In this document: positions 1 through 10,480 of the stretch, piece by piece | Numbering within the stretch: the first letter of the stretch is position 1 | Layout: each line of letters begins with the position of its first letter | DNA from: Streptomyces chartreusis | GTDB taxonomy: Bacteria > Actinomycetota > Actinomycetes > Streptomycetales > Streptomycetaceae | Length of the DNA stretch: 64,000 nucleotides | Assembly: GCF_008704715.1 (NCBI RefSeq) | Contig: NZ_CP023689.1 | Location: 8,060,001-8,124,000 of the forward strand | Direction of reading: 5' to 3' | Program-made: the position numbers and the translations under genes | The notes under the pieces: model-generated | Database searches by the model: none | What the model was told of the DNA's origin: nothing | What the model saw: the letters and a program-made list of their open reading frames with translations, nothing else

Positions 1-355
1 GAGGGCGCGCGGCATACGCGCATCCGGGGGCAGGACCCGCACGCGCCCCCAGGCGCTACGGCGTGCACGCCCGCCCGCTCGGCCACCCCCGCACCCCGTG
101 GCTCAAAACAAACGCTGCGAGCCTCGAACGGGCCCTCCACGACGGCGTACGCAAACCTCACGTCAGCCCCGGGCAACGCACACGCCACCGCCAGGACACG
201 GGCCGGAAGGCACGGAGGAATCCGGCGGCAGCCCCTTGTGTTTCTCCGGTAGACGGCCCTCACATCGGCCTGAAGGCGATCCTGCGGCCCAGGATCGCTA
301 CCATGGGGTCTCCGGAGCCTGACCGGGGGACCCGGATCGCGCACGAGGAGTCCTC
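1..355. other. Upstream region of relA, no convincing gene
   Basis: No reading frame here has a credible start, ribosome binding site and codon pattern. In related genomes an apt gene precedes relA, but I see no recognisable end of apt, so it probably lies left of the window. The region holds a perfect 9-bp inverted repeat at 276-298 directly before a possible -10 hexamer TACCAT at 299-304. Confidence 0.5.
276..304 (+). promoter_or_regulatory. Inverted repeat abutting a possible relA -10 element
   Basis: GCGATCCTG (276-284) and CAGGATCGC (290-298) form a perfect 9-bp stem with a 5-nt loop. TACCAT at 299-304 follows immediately and fits the TAnnnT pattern of streptomycete -10 boxes; no good -35 is visible. 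It could be an operator over the promoter or the terminator of the upstream gene. Confidence 0.35.
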
Positions 356-2875
<2,520 letters not shown>

Positions 2876-2899
2876 CGACGCTGTAGGACCAGACGCGAA

Positions 2900-2930
2900 A
2901 AGGGCCCCGTACGTGACGTACGGGGCCCTT
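2900..2930. terminator. Bidirectional terminator between relA and the DUF349 gene
   Basis: AAGGGCCCCGTACGT (2900-2914) is followed after one base by its exact reverse complement (2916-2930). The hairpin lies 25 nt after each of the two convergent stop codons, so it can serve both strands. Confidence 0.8.
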
Positions 2931-2955
2931 CTCGTCGTACCGGTGTCGGCTGCGG

Positions 2956-4185
2956 TCAGCCGCCGAACTCCTGGAGGCCCTTCAGGGCCTGGTCCAGCAG
3001 GGCCTGGCGGCCCTCCAGCTCGCGCTCCAGCTTGTCGGCCTTCGCGTTGTTGCCCTGGGCGCGGGCCTGGTCGATCTGGCCCCTCAGCTTGTCCACGGCG
3101 GCCTGGAGCTGGCCGGTCAGCCCCTCGGCACGCGCGCGTGCCTCCGGGTTGGTCCGGCGCCACTCGGACTCCTCGGCATCCTGGAGGGCCCGCTCGACGG
3201 CGTGCATCCGGCCCTCGACCTTCGGCCGGGCGTCCCGCGGCACGTGGCCGATGGCCTCCCAGCGCTCGTTGATCGAGCGGAAGGCGGCACGCGCGCCCTT
3301 CAGGTCACCGATCGGCAGGAGCTTCTCGGCCTCGCCGGCCAGCTCCTCCTTCAGCTTCAGGTTCTCGGACTGCTCGGCGTCGCGCTCCGCGAAGACCGAG
3401 CTGCGGGCCGCGAAGAAGATGTCCTGGGCACCGCGGAAGCGGTTCCACAGGTCGTCCTCGTGTTCGCGCTGGGCGCGGCCCGCGGCCTTCCACTCCGACA
3501 TCAGATCGCGGTAGCGCGCGGCCGTCGGGCCCCAGTCCGTCGAACCGGACAGCGCCTCGGCCTCGGAGACCAGCCGCTCCTTGGTCTTGCGGGCCTCCTC
3601 GCGCTGCGCGTCCAGCTGCGCGAAGTGCGCCTTGCGACGCTTGGAGAACGCCGAGCGGGCGTGCGAGAAGCGATGCCACAGCTCGTCGTCGGACTTGCGG
3701 TCCAGCCGCGGCAGTCCCTTCCAGGTGTCCACCAGGGCCCGCAGGCGCTCACCGGCGGCCCGCCACTGGTCGGATTGCGCCAGCTCCTCGGCCTCGACGA
3801 CCAGCGCCTCCTTGGAGTGACGCGCCTCGTCGGACTGCTTGGCCCGCTGCTGCTTGCGCTCCTCGCGCCGCTTGTCGACCGTCTCGACCAGCTTGTCCAG
3901 GCGGGTCCGCAGGGCGGCCAGGTCACCGACCACGTGATGGGCGTCGACCTGCTCACGGATGTGGTCGATCGCGGTCTGGGCGTCCTTCGCCGACAGGTCG
4001 GTGGTCTTCACTCGCTTCTCGAGGAGGCCGATCTCGACAACCAGGCCCTCGTACTTGCGCTCGAAATAGGCCAGCGCCTCTTCAGGAGTGCCTGCCTGCC
4101 AAGAGCCGACAACCTGCTCGCCGTCGGCCGTACGCACGTACACGGTCCCCGTCTCGTCGACGCGGCCCCACGGGTCGCTGCTCAC
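2956..4185 (-). CDS. DUF349 domain-containing coiled-coil protein
   Basis: A 409-residue, strongly charged protein made largely of helical repeats of the DUF349 type, recognisable by recurring W..A..R...L...W segments and runs of Glu/Lys/Arg. A short N-terminal part (SSDPWGRVDETGTVYVRT) precedes the repeats. The start is GTG at 4185, with GGAGGAGG just upstream; a longer frame exists to 4290 but has no ribosome binding site. The molecular role is not established to my knowledge. It is convergent with relA and follows the cyclophilin gene in the same direction. Confidence 0.85.
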   Translation of the reverse strand: MSSDPWGRVDETGTVYVRTADGEQVVGSWQAGTPEEALAYFERKYEGLVVEIGLLEKRVKTTDLSAKDAQTAIDHIREQVDAHHVVGDLAALRTRLDKLVETVDKRREERKQQRAKQSDEARHSKEALVVEAEELAQSDQWRAAGERLRALVDTWKGLPRLDRKSDDELWHRFSHARSAFSKRRKAHFAQLDAQREEARKTKERLVSEAEALSGSTDWGPTAARYRDLMSEWKAAGRAQREHEDDLWNRFRGAQDIFFAARSSVFAERDAEQSENLKLKEELAGEAEKLLPIGDLKGARAAFRSINERWEAIGHVPRDARPKVEGRMHAVERALQDAEESEWRRTNPEARARAEGLTGQLQAAVDKLRGQIDQARAQGNNAKADKLERELEGRQALLDQALKGLQEFGG

Positions 4186-4320
4186 AGCGCCTCCTCCACA
4201 TGATGCCTGCGAGGGGCTTCTGTTCCCCCGGGCATCGTCCACAGTTTCGTCACGGCCAACATAGGCGACCGGCGGGTTGCCTGTCCGCATCCCGCGCGAC
4301 CGAAATTTCGCACTTGGCGG

Positions 4321-5142
4321 TCAGGATTTCGTGACCGTCGCCTTGTTGATCACGACCGTCGCGTTCGGTGCGCCGTCGCCCTGGCCGGTGCTCTCACCCG
4401 CGTCGGCAATCTTCTTGAGTACCTTCATGCCGGATTCGGAAACGGTGCCGAACGGTGTGTAGCTGGGCGGAAGCTGACTGTCCTGGAACACGAGGAAGAA
4501 CTGGCTGCCGCCGGTGTGCTTCTGGCCGGTGTTCGCCATGGCCACCGTGCCCGCCGGATAGATGTTGTCCTTGAGGCTCTTGTCCTTCAGGTTCTCGTCC
4601 GGAATGGTGTAGCCGGGACCGCCCGTGCCGACGCCCGTCGGGTCGCCGCACTGGAGCACGTAGATGCCGTTGGTGGTGAGCCGGTGGCACTTGGAGTGGT
4701 CGAAGTAGCGCTTGCCGGCCAGGAACTCGAACGAGTTCACCGTGTGCGGCGCCGCCGACGCCTTCAGGTCGATGTCTATGTCACCGCAGGTCGTCGCGAG
4801 CTTCATCGTGTACTTCGCCGACTTGTCGACGGTCAGCTCCGGCTCCTTCTTCCAGGTCGCCGTCCTGACCTTGCCCTCGGCGGGCTTGTCGCACGGGTCC
4901 GGGGCCTTGCTGGTCGGGCTCGCGCTCGGCGTGACCTCGGCGCCCGCGTTCTCCTTGCTGTCGTCCCCCTTGAGGACGCCCGTCGTGTACAGCGCGAGGC
5001 TGCCGATGACGACCACTCCGAGCACCGACGCGATCACCGAGTTGCGCATGCGCGCCTTGCGTCGGGCGGACGTACGCCGCTGCTGCTGCCGCAAGAACTT
5101 CTCCCGGGCGAGCTGACGCCGCCGCTGTTCCTGGCTGACCAC
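4321..5142 (-). CDS. Membrane-anchored peptidyl-prolyl cis-trans isomerase, cyclophilin type
   Basis: 273 residues. A basic N-terminus rich in Arg/Gln (1-33) leads into a single membrane segment (about 35-53, VIASVLGVVVIGSLALY), a low-complexity linker and a cyclophilin domain from about 110 to the end with the family signature around GGSQFFLVF and FGTVSESGMKVL. The topology places the catalytic domain outside the membrane, so it probably assists folding of exported proteins. GTG start at 5142 is preceded by AGGAG. It is divergent from the metallo-beta-lactamase gene. Confidence 0.88.
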   Translation of the reverse strand: MVSQEQRRRQLAREKFLRQQQRRTSARRKARMRNSVIASVLGVVVIGSLALYTTGVLKGDDSKENAGAEVTPSASPTSKAPDPCDKPAEGKVRTATWKKEPELTVDKSAKYTMKLATTCGDIDIDLKASAAPHTVNSFEFLAGKRYFDHSKCHRLTTNGIYVLQCGDPTGVGTGGPGYTIPDENLKDKSLKDNIYPAGTVAMANTGQKHTGGSQFFLVFQDSQLPPSYTPFGTVSESGMKVLKKIADAGESTGQGDGAPNATVVINKATVTKS

Positions 5143-5322
5143 GGGGTTCTCTCCTCATGCGTCGTAAGTGTCGACCGGTACGCGTGTGTTCATTGAGCCG
5201 ACCGCCTGCGTGTGCCCCGTACCGTATATGGGTTCGCTGAGGAATCGGCAGCGCCGGTAGGCTCTGACGTCAGGCGGAGTCCGCCGACAAACCACACGTG
5301 TCGACACAAACGAAGGACGATC

Positions 5323-6030
5323 GTGCTCATTGCCGGGTTCCCCGCCGGGGCCTGGGGGACGAACTGTTATCTCGTCGCCCCCGCCGCCGGTGAGGAGTGC
5401 GTGATCATCGACCCGGGCCACGAAGCGGCCCCCGGAGTCGAGGAAGCACTGAAGAAGCATCGGCTCAAGCCCGTCGCCGTCGTCCTCACCCACGGCCACC
5501 TCGACCACGTCGCCTCGGTCGTACCCGTGTGCGGCGCGCACGACGTGCCGGCCTGGATCCACCCCGACGACCGGTACATGATGAGCGACCCCGAGAAGGC
5601 GCTCGGCCGCTCCATCGGCATGCAGCTCATGGGCGAACTGACCATCGGGGAGCCGGACGACGTCAAGGAGCTGACCGACGGCGCGAAGCTGGAGCTGGCC
5701 GGCCTGGAGCTCACGGTCGCCCACGCGCCGGGCCATACCAAGGGGTCGGTGACCTTCGGCATGCCCGAGACGGCGGACATCCCGCCGATCCTGTTCTCGG
5801 GCGACCTGCTGTTCGCCGGCTCCATCGGACGCACCGACCTGCCCGGCGGTGACATGGCCGAGATCCTCGACTCGCTGGCACGCGTGTGCCTGCCGCTCGA
5901 CGACTCGACCGTGGTGCTGTCCGGCCACGGCCCCCAGACGACCATCGGCCAGGAGCGCGCCACCAACCCGTATCTGCGGCAGGTGGCCGCCGGCCCGGGA
6001 GCCCAGGAAGCTCCCCGACGAGGAATGTGA
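5323..6030 (+). CDS. Metallo-beta-lactamase fold hydrolase, glyoxalase II-like
   Basis: 235 residues starting at GTG 5323, eight bases after GAAGGAC; the frame is open further upstream but lacks a binding site. The metal motif THGHLDH is at residues 56-62, with the second histidine in APGHTKGS and the bridging aspartate in FSGDLLF. This is the hydroxyacylglutathione hydrolase-like branch of the fold; the substrate cannot be read from sequence, and a mycothiol or other thioester is possible. Its stop overlaps the hisS start by 4 bases, suggesting coupling to hisS. Confidence 0.85.
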   Translation: MLIAGFPAGAWGTNCYLVAPAAGEECVIIDPGHEAAPGVEEALKKHRLKPVAVVLTHGHLDHVASVVPVCGAHDVPAWIHPDDRYMMSDPEKALGRSIGMQLMGELTIGEPDDVKELTDGAKLELAGLELTVAHAPGHTKGSVTFGMPETADIPPILFSGDLLFAGSIGRTDLPGGDMAEILDSLARVCLPLDDSTVVLSGHGPQTTIGQERATNPYLRQVAAGPGAQEAPRRGM

Positions 6031-7304
6031 CGAGACCTTCCGTGAGCACCTTCAAGGCCCCCAAGGGCACGTACGACCTGATCCCGCCGGAGAGCGCCAA
6101 GTACCTGGCGGTTCGTGAGGCGATCGCCGCGCCCCTGCGCAACTCCGGCTACGGCTACATCGAGACGCCCGGCTTCGAGAGCGTCGAGCTGTTCGCCCGC
6201 GGCGTCGGCGAGTCCACCGACATCGTGACCAAGGAGATGTACGCCTTCGAGACCAAGGGCGGCGACAGGCTCGCCCTGCGCCCCGAGGGCACGGCGTCGG
6301 TCCTGCGCGCGGCGCTGGAGGCCAACCTGCACAAGGCCGGCAACCTCCCGGTCAAGCTCTGGTACTCCGGCTCCTACTACCGCTACGAGCGCCCTCAGAA
6401 GGGCCGCTACAGGCACTTCTCCCAGGTCGGCGCAGAGGCGATCGGCGCCGAGGACCCGGCGCTTGACGCCGAGCTGATCATCCTGGCCGACCAGGCCTAC
6501 CGCTCGCTCGGCCTCAGCGACTTCCGGATCCTGCTGAACAGCCTGGGCGACAAGGAGTGCCGCCCGGTGTACCGCGCGGCCCTCCAGGACTTCCTGCGCG
6601 GCCTCGACCTGGACGAGGACACCCGGCGCCGCATCGACATCAACCCGCTGCGCGTCCTCGACGACAAGCGCGAGTCGGTGCAGCAGCAGCTCACCGGCGC
6701 CCCGCTCCTGCGTGACTACCTGTGCGACGCCTGCAAGGCGTACCACGAGGAGGTCCGCGAGCTGATCACCGCGGCGGGCGTCTCCTACGAGGACGACCCG
6801 AAGCTGGTGCGCGGCCTGGACTACTACACGCGCACGACCTTCGAGTTCGTCCACGACGGTCTGGGCTCCCAGTCCGCGGTGGGCGGCGGCGGCCGCTACG
6901 ACGGGCTGTCCGAGATGATCGGCGGCCCCGCGCTGCCGTCCGTCGGCTGGGCCCTCGGCGTCGACCGCACGGTCCTGGCGCTGGAGGCGGAGGGCGTGGA
7001 GCTCGAACTCCCCTCTTCCACCAGCGTGTTCGCGGTGCCGCTCGGCGAGGAGGCCCGCCGGGTCCTGTTCGCCAAGGTCACCGAGCTGCGCAAGGTCGGC
7101 ATCGCGGCCGACTTCTCCTACGGCGCCAAGGGCCTCAAGGGCGCTATGAAGAACGCCAACCGCAGCGGCGCCCGCTACACGATCGTGGCCGGCGAACGCG
7201 ACCTCGCCGAAGGCGTCGTCCAGCTCAAGGACATGGAGTCCGGCGAGCAGTCGGCGATCGGCGTCAACGAGATCGTGGCCGAGCTGGAAGCCCGATTGGG
7301 CTGA
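6027..7304 (+). CDS. hisS: Histidyl-tRNA synthetase
   Basis: Class II aminoacyl-tRNA synthetase that charges tRNA-His. The protein of 425 residues shows motif 2 (YRYERPQKGRYRHFSQ), the histidine-specific signature VRGLDYYTRTTFEF, motif 3 (SVGWALGVDRT) and a C-terminal anticodon-binding domain. GTG 6027 overlaps the upstream stop as GTGA. An alternative GTG at 6042 (giving VSTFKAPKGTYDL) is equally compatible with the family, so the first five residues are uncertain. A perfect 18-bp hairpin follows the stop. Confidence 0.95.
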   Translation: MTRPSVSTFKAPKGTYDLIPPESAKYLAVREAIAAPLRNSGYGYIETPGFESVELFARGVGESTDIVTKEMYAFETKGGDRLALRPEGTASVLRAALEANLHKAGNLPVKLWYSGSYYRYERPQKGRYRHFSQVGAEAIGAEDPALDAELIILADQAYRSLGLSDFRILLNSLGDKECRPVYRAALQDFLRGLDLDEDTRRRIDINPLRVLDDKRESVQQQLTGAPLLRDYLCDACKAYHEEVRELITAAGVSYEDDPKLVRGLDYYTRTTFEFVHDGLGSQSAVGGGGRYDGLSEMIGGPALPSVGWALGVDRTVLALEAEGVELELPSSTSVFAVPLGEEARRVLFAKVTELRKVGIAADFSYGAKGLKGAMKNANRSGARYTIVAGERDLAEGVVQLKDMESGEQSAIGVNEIVAELEARLG

Positions 7305-7308
7305 TTCC

Positions 7309-7348
7309 GCTCACGGGGCGGGGACCGGACGGTCCCCGCCCCGTGAGC
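7309..7348 (+). terminator. hisS terminator
   Basis: A perfect 18-bp stem (7309-7326 with 7331-7348) closed by a GGAC loop begins 5 nt after the hisS stop codon. It has no U-tract, as is common for streptomycete terminators. Confidence 0.85.
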
Positions 7349-7387
7349 TCCGTCCGTGTCTTGAACTGAGCGCCTTTACCGGATTGC

Positions 7388-7448
7388 GCGTATTTCCTTA
7401 TACGCAGCGAACGGTGGGCACGCCTGCGTGTACGGCACAATGTGCCGT
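7388..7448 (+). promoter_or_regulatory. Two inverted repeats upstream of the VKOR-family gene
   Basis: GCGTAT-N6-ATACGC lies at 7388-7405 and ACGGCAC-AAT-GTGCCGT at 7432-7448, ending about 40 nt before the start codon. Both are perfect. Spacing suits protein binding around a promoter and transcription start; no regulator is identified. Confidence 0.4.
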
Positions 7449-7489
7449 GTCCGGAGAAACTCCAAGTCTCAAGTGACGGAATCGGCGTG

Positions 7490-8146
7490 ATGAGCAAGAC
7501 GACAGTCAAAGACGTCTCCACCGAGCCCGAGTCGGAGCCTGCGGAGGCGGCACCGCGGTCGGTGGGCGGCAGCCGTGCCCTCGCCCTGATGCTGGTGATC
7601 ACCGGCGCGGCGGGACTGCTTGCCGCGTGGGTCATCACGATCGACAAGTTCAAGCTGCTCGAGGCCAAGGTCGAGGGCAAGACCTTCACCCCCGGGTGCA
7701 GCCTGAACCCCGTCGTCTCCTGCGGCAGCGTCATGGAGAGCAAGCAGGCCGCCGCCTTCGGGTTCCCCAACCCGATGCTCGGCCTCGTCGCCTACGGCAT
7801 CGTCATCTGCGTCGGCATGAGCCTGCTCGGCCGCGCCCGCTTCCCGCGCTGGTACTGGCTCACTTTCAACGCAGGCACCCTCTTCGGCGTCGTGTTCTGC
7901 GCCTGGCTCATGTACCAGTCGCTGTACAACATCAACGCGCTGTGCCTGTGGTGCTCGCTGGCCTGGGTCGCGACGATCATCATGTTCTGGTACGTGACCT
8001 CGTTCAACGTCCGCAACGGCTTCCTGCCCGCGCCGAACTGGCTCAAGAGCTTCTTCGGCGAGTTCACCTGGGTCATGCCCGTGCTGCACATCGGCATCAT
8101 CGGCATGCTGATCCTGACCCGCTGGTGGGACTTCTGGACCAGCTGA
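7490..8146 (+). CDS. Vitamin K epoxide reductase (VKOR) family membrane protein
   Basis: 218 residues with four to five membrane segments. The active-site CxxC is present as LCLWCSL, and the paired loop cysteines as CSLNPVVSCG; both pairs are needed for VKOR-type quinone-linked oxidation of a DsbA-like partner. No thioredoxin domain is fused, unlike some bacterial homologues. ATG 7490 is preceded at suitable distance by GTGACGGA. The likely role is disulfide-bond formation in exported proteins. Confidence 0.85.
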   Translation: MSKTTVKDVSTEPESEPAEAAPRSVGGSRALALMLVITGAAGLLAAWVITIDKFKLLEAKVEGKTFTPGCSLNPVVSCGSVMESKQAAAFGFPNPMLGLVAYGIVICVGMSLLGRARFPRWYWLTFNAGTLFGVVFCAWLMYQSLYNINALCLWCSLAWVATIIMFWYVTSFNVRNGFLPAPNWLKSFFGEFTWVMPVLHIGIIGMLILTRWWDFWTS

Positions 8147-8202
8147 GCCCGCTCCCCGGGGGCCGGGCGGGATTGTCAGTGCGGTGATTTAGGGTTTCCA
8201 AC

Positions 8203-9555
8203 GTGGAGCCCGACCTGTTCACCGCCGCCGCCGAAGAACGCCAGGAGAAGGACCCAGCCGGCAGTCCCCTGGCCGTGCGCATGCGCCCGCGCACCCTGGA
8301 CGAGGTGGTGGGCCAGCAGCACCTGCTGAAACCGGGCTCGCCGCTGCGCCGGCTCGTGGGCGAGTCCGGCGGCCCCGCCGGACCGTCCTCGGTGATCCTC
8401 TGGGGCCCGCCCGGCACCGGCAAGACCACCCTGGCCTACGTCGTCTCCAAAGCCACCAACAAGCGCTTCGTCGAGCTCTCCGCGATCACCGCAGGCGTCA
8501 AGGAGGTCCGCGCGGTCATCGAAGGCGCCCGCCGCGCCACCGGCGGCTACGGCAAGGAGACCGTCCTCTTCCTCGACGAGATCCACCGCTTCAGCAAGGC
8601 CCAGCAGGACTCCCTCCTCCCGGCCGTCGAGAACCGCTGGGTGACCCTGATCGCGGCGACCACCGAGAACCCGTACTTCTCGGTCATCTCCCCCCTGCTG
8701 TCCCGCTCCCTCCTGCTCACCCTCGAACCCCTCACCGACGACGACGTCAGGGGCCTGCTGCGCAGGGCACTGAGCGACGAGCGCGGCCTGAAGGACTCCG
8801 TCGGCCTCCCCGAGGCCACCGAGGAGCACCTGCTGCGGATCGCCGGCGGCGACGCCCGCCGCGCCCTGACGGCCCTGGAGGCCGCCGCGGGAGCGGCCCT
8901 GGACCAGGACGAGAGCGAGATCAGCCTCCAGACGCTGGAGCAGACCGTCGACCGCGCCGCCGTGAAGTACGACCGCGACGGCGACCAGCACTACGACGTG
9001 GCCAGCGCCCTCATCAAGTCCATCCGCGGCTCCGACGTCGACGCCGCCCTGCACTACCTGGCCCGGATGATCGAGGCCGGCGAGGACCCCCGCTTCATCG
9101 CCCGCCGCCTGATGATCTCCGCCAGCGAGGACATCGGCCTCGCCGACCCGAACGCCCTGCCGATCGCGGTCGCCGCGGCCCAGGCCGTCGCCATGATCGG
9201 CTTCCCCGAGGCCGCCCTCACCCTCAGCCACGCCACCATCGCCCTCGCCCTGGCCCCCAAGTCCAACTCCGCGACGACGGCGATCGGCGCCGCGATGGAC
9301 GACGTACGCAAGGGAAAGGCGGGCCCGGTGCCCCCGCACCTGCGCGACGGGCACTACAAGGGCGCCGCCAAGCTGGGGCACGCCCAGGGGTACGTGTATC
9401 CGCACGACCTGCCCGAGGGCATCGCCGAGCAGCAGTACGCCCCGGACGCCCTCAAGGACAGCGAGTACTACACGCCGACCAGGCACGGCGCCGAGGCGCG
9501 TTACGCGGACGCGGTCGAGTGGACCAGGCAGCACCTCGGTCGCAAGCGGTCCTGA
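8203..9555 (+). CDS. rarA: Replication-associated recombination ATPase RarA (MgsA)
   Basis: AAA+ ATPase of the clamp-loader-like family that acts at stalled replication forks. In 450 residues there are Walker A GPPGTGKTT (68-76), Walker B LFLDEIHRF (about 125-133), a sensor region (ATTENPYFSV) and the C-terminal tetramerisation part with HYKGAAKLGHAQGYVYPHD, diagnostic for RarA. GTG start with AGGG 8 nt upstream. Confidence 0.93.
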   Translation: MEPDLFTAAAEERQEKDPAGSPLAVRMRPRTLDEVVGQQHLLKPGSPLRRLVGESGGPAGPSSVILWGPPGTGKTTLAYVVSKATNKRFVELSAITAGVKEVRAVIEGARRATGGYGKETVLFLDEIHRFSKAQQDSLLPAVENRWVTLIAATTENPYFSVISPLLSRSLLLTLEPLTDDDVRGLLRRALSDERGLKDSVGLPEATEEHLLRIAGGDARRALTALEAAAGAALDQDESEISLQTLEQTVDRAAVKYDRDGDQHYDVASALIKSIRGSDVDAALHYLARMIEAGEDPRFIARRLMISASEDIGLADPNALPIAVAAAQAVAMIGFPEAALTLSHATIALALAPKSNSATTAIGAAMDDVRKGKAGPVPPHLRDGHYKGAAKLGHAQGYVYPHDLPEGIAEQQYAPDALKDSEYYTPTRHGAEARYADAVEWTRQHLGRKRS

Positions 9556-9836
9556 GCGCCCTGTAGAATCGCCCGAAGTGCTGTGTCCCGTGCAGTCAGA
9601 ACGGGACGGTCAGCCGGAACCCCCAGTGGGTTCCAGGAGCGTCGCGCACCGTTCGAATGGTGTCGCGGGCAGCCCACCACCTTCACGGTAGGTGGGCCAC
9701 TCGCGTGCTGCACGTATGTGCCCAGACCAGGGGAGCGGCTGCCCACCCCGTCCACCAGGACGAGGAGGGTTTCCCCGGCTGCGGATGCGACCTCCGTCAA
9801 CACCCTGACAAGCCGAACACTGAGAAATGAGAGATT
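9556..9836 (+). promoter_or_regulatory. Structured 5' leader of rpsD
   Basis: The 281-bp gap before rpsD holds a possible -10 box TAGAAT (9564-9569) and three perfect short stems in succession: TCCCGT/ACGGGA (9586-9606), GGAACCC/GGGTTCC (9616-9634) and GCCCACC/GGTGGGC (9672-9697). Several later segments can pair with these. Such a leader fits autogenous control of S4 synthesis, which is known in other bacteria; here it is an inference. Confidence 0.5.
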
Positions 9837-10451
9837 GTGGCGAACCAGTCCCGCCCCAAGGTCAAGAAGTCGCGTGCCCTCGGCATCGCGCTGACCCCGA
9901 AGGCCGTCAAGTACTTCGAGGCCCGTCCCTACCCGCCGGGTGAGCACGGCCGTGGCCGCAAGCAGAACTCGGACTACAAGGTCCGTCTGCTCGAGAAGCA
10001 GCGTCTGCGTGCGCAGTACGACGTGTCCGAGCGTCAGCTCGTCCGCGCCTACGAGCGTGCCTCCAAGGTTCAGGGCAAGACCGGTGAGGCCCTGATCATC
10101 GAGCTCGAGCGTCGTCTCGACGCCCTGGTCCTGCGTTCGGGCATCGCCCGCACCATCTACCAGGCCCGTCAGATGGTCGTTCACGGCCACATCGAGGTCA
10201 ACGGCCAGAAGGTCGACAAGCCGTCGTTCCGCGTCCGTCCCGACGACGTCGTGATGGTCCGCGAGCGCAGCCGCGAGAAGACCCTCTTCTCGATCGCCCG
10301 TGAGGGCGGCTTCGCCCCCGAGGGCGAGACCCCGCGCTACCTCCAGGTGAACCTCAAGGCCCTGGCGTTCCGCCTGGACCGTGAGCCGAACCGCAAGGAG
10401 ATCCCGGTGATCTGCGACGAGCAGCTCGTCGTCGAGTACTACGCCCGTTGA
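9837..10451 (+). CDS. rpsD: 30S ribosomal protein S4
   Basis: 204 residues with the S4 RNA-binding domain around 95-155 (LDALVLRSGIARTIYQARQMVVHGHIEVNG). It nucleates 30S assembly by binding 16S rRNA. The N-terminal region has no cysteines, so this is the zinc-free form of S4. GTG start; codon use is highly biased as expected for a highly expressed gene. It stands alone here rather than beside rpsM-rpsK-rpoA. Confidence 0.97.
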   Translation: MANQSRPKVKKSRALGIALTPKAVKYFEARPYPPGEHGRGRKQNSDYKVRLLEKQRLRAQYDVSERQLVRAYERASKVQGKTGEALIIELERRLDALVLRSGIARTIYQARQMVVHGHIEVNGQKVDKPSFRVRPDDVVMVRERSREKTLFSIAREGGFAPEGETPRYLQVNLKALAFRLDREPNRKEIPVICDEQLVVEYYAR

Positions 10452-10480
10452 TCCTTCAGCGGTCGTAGGACACCTGCGCC

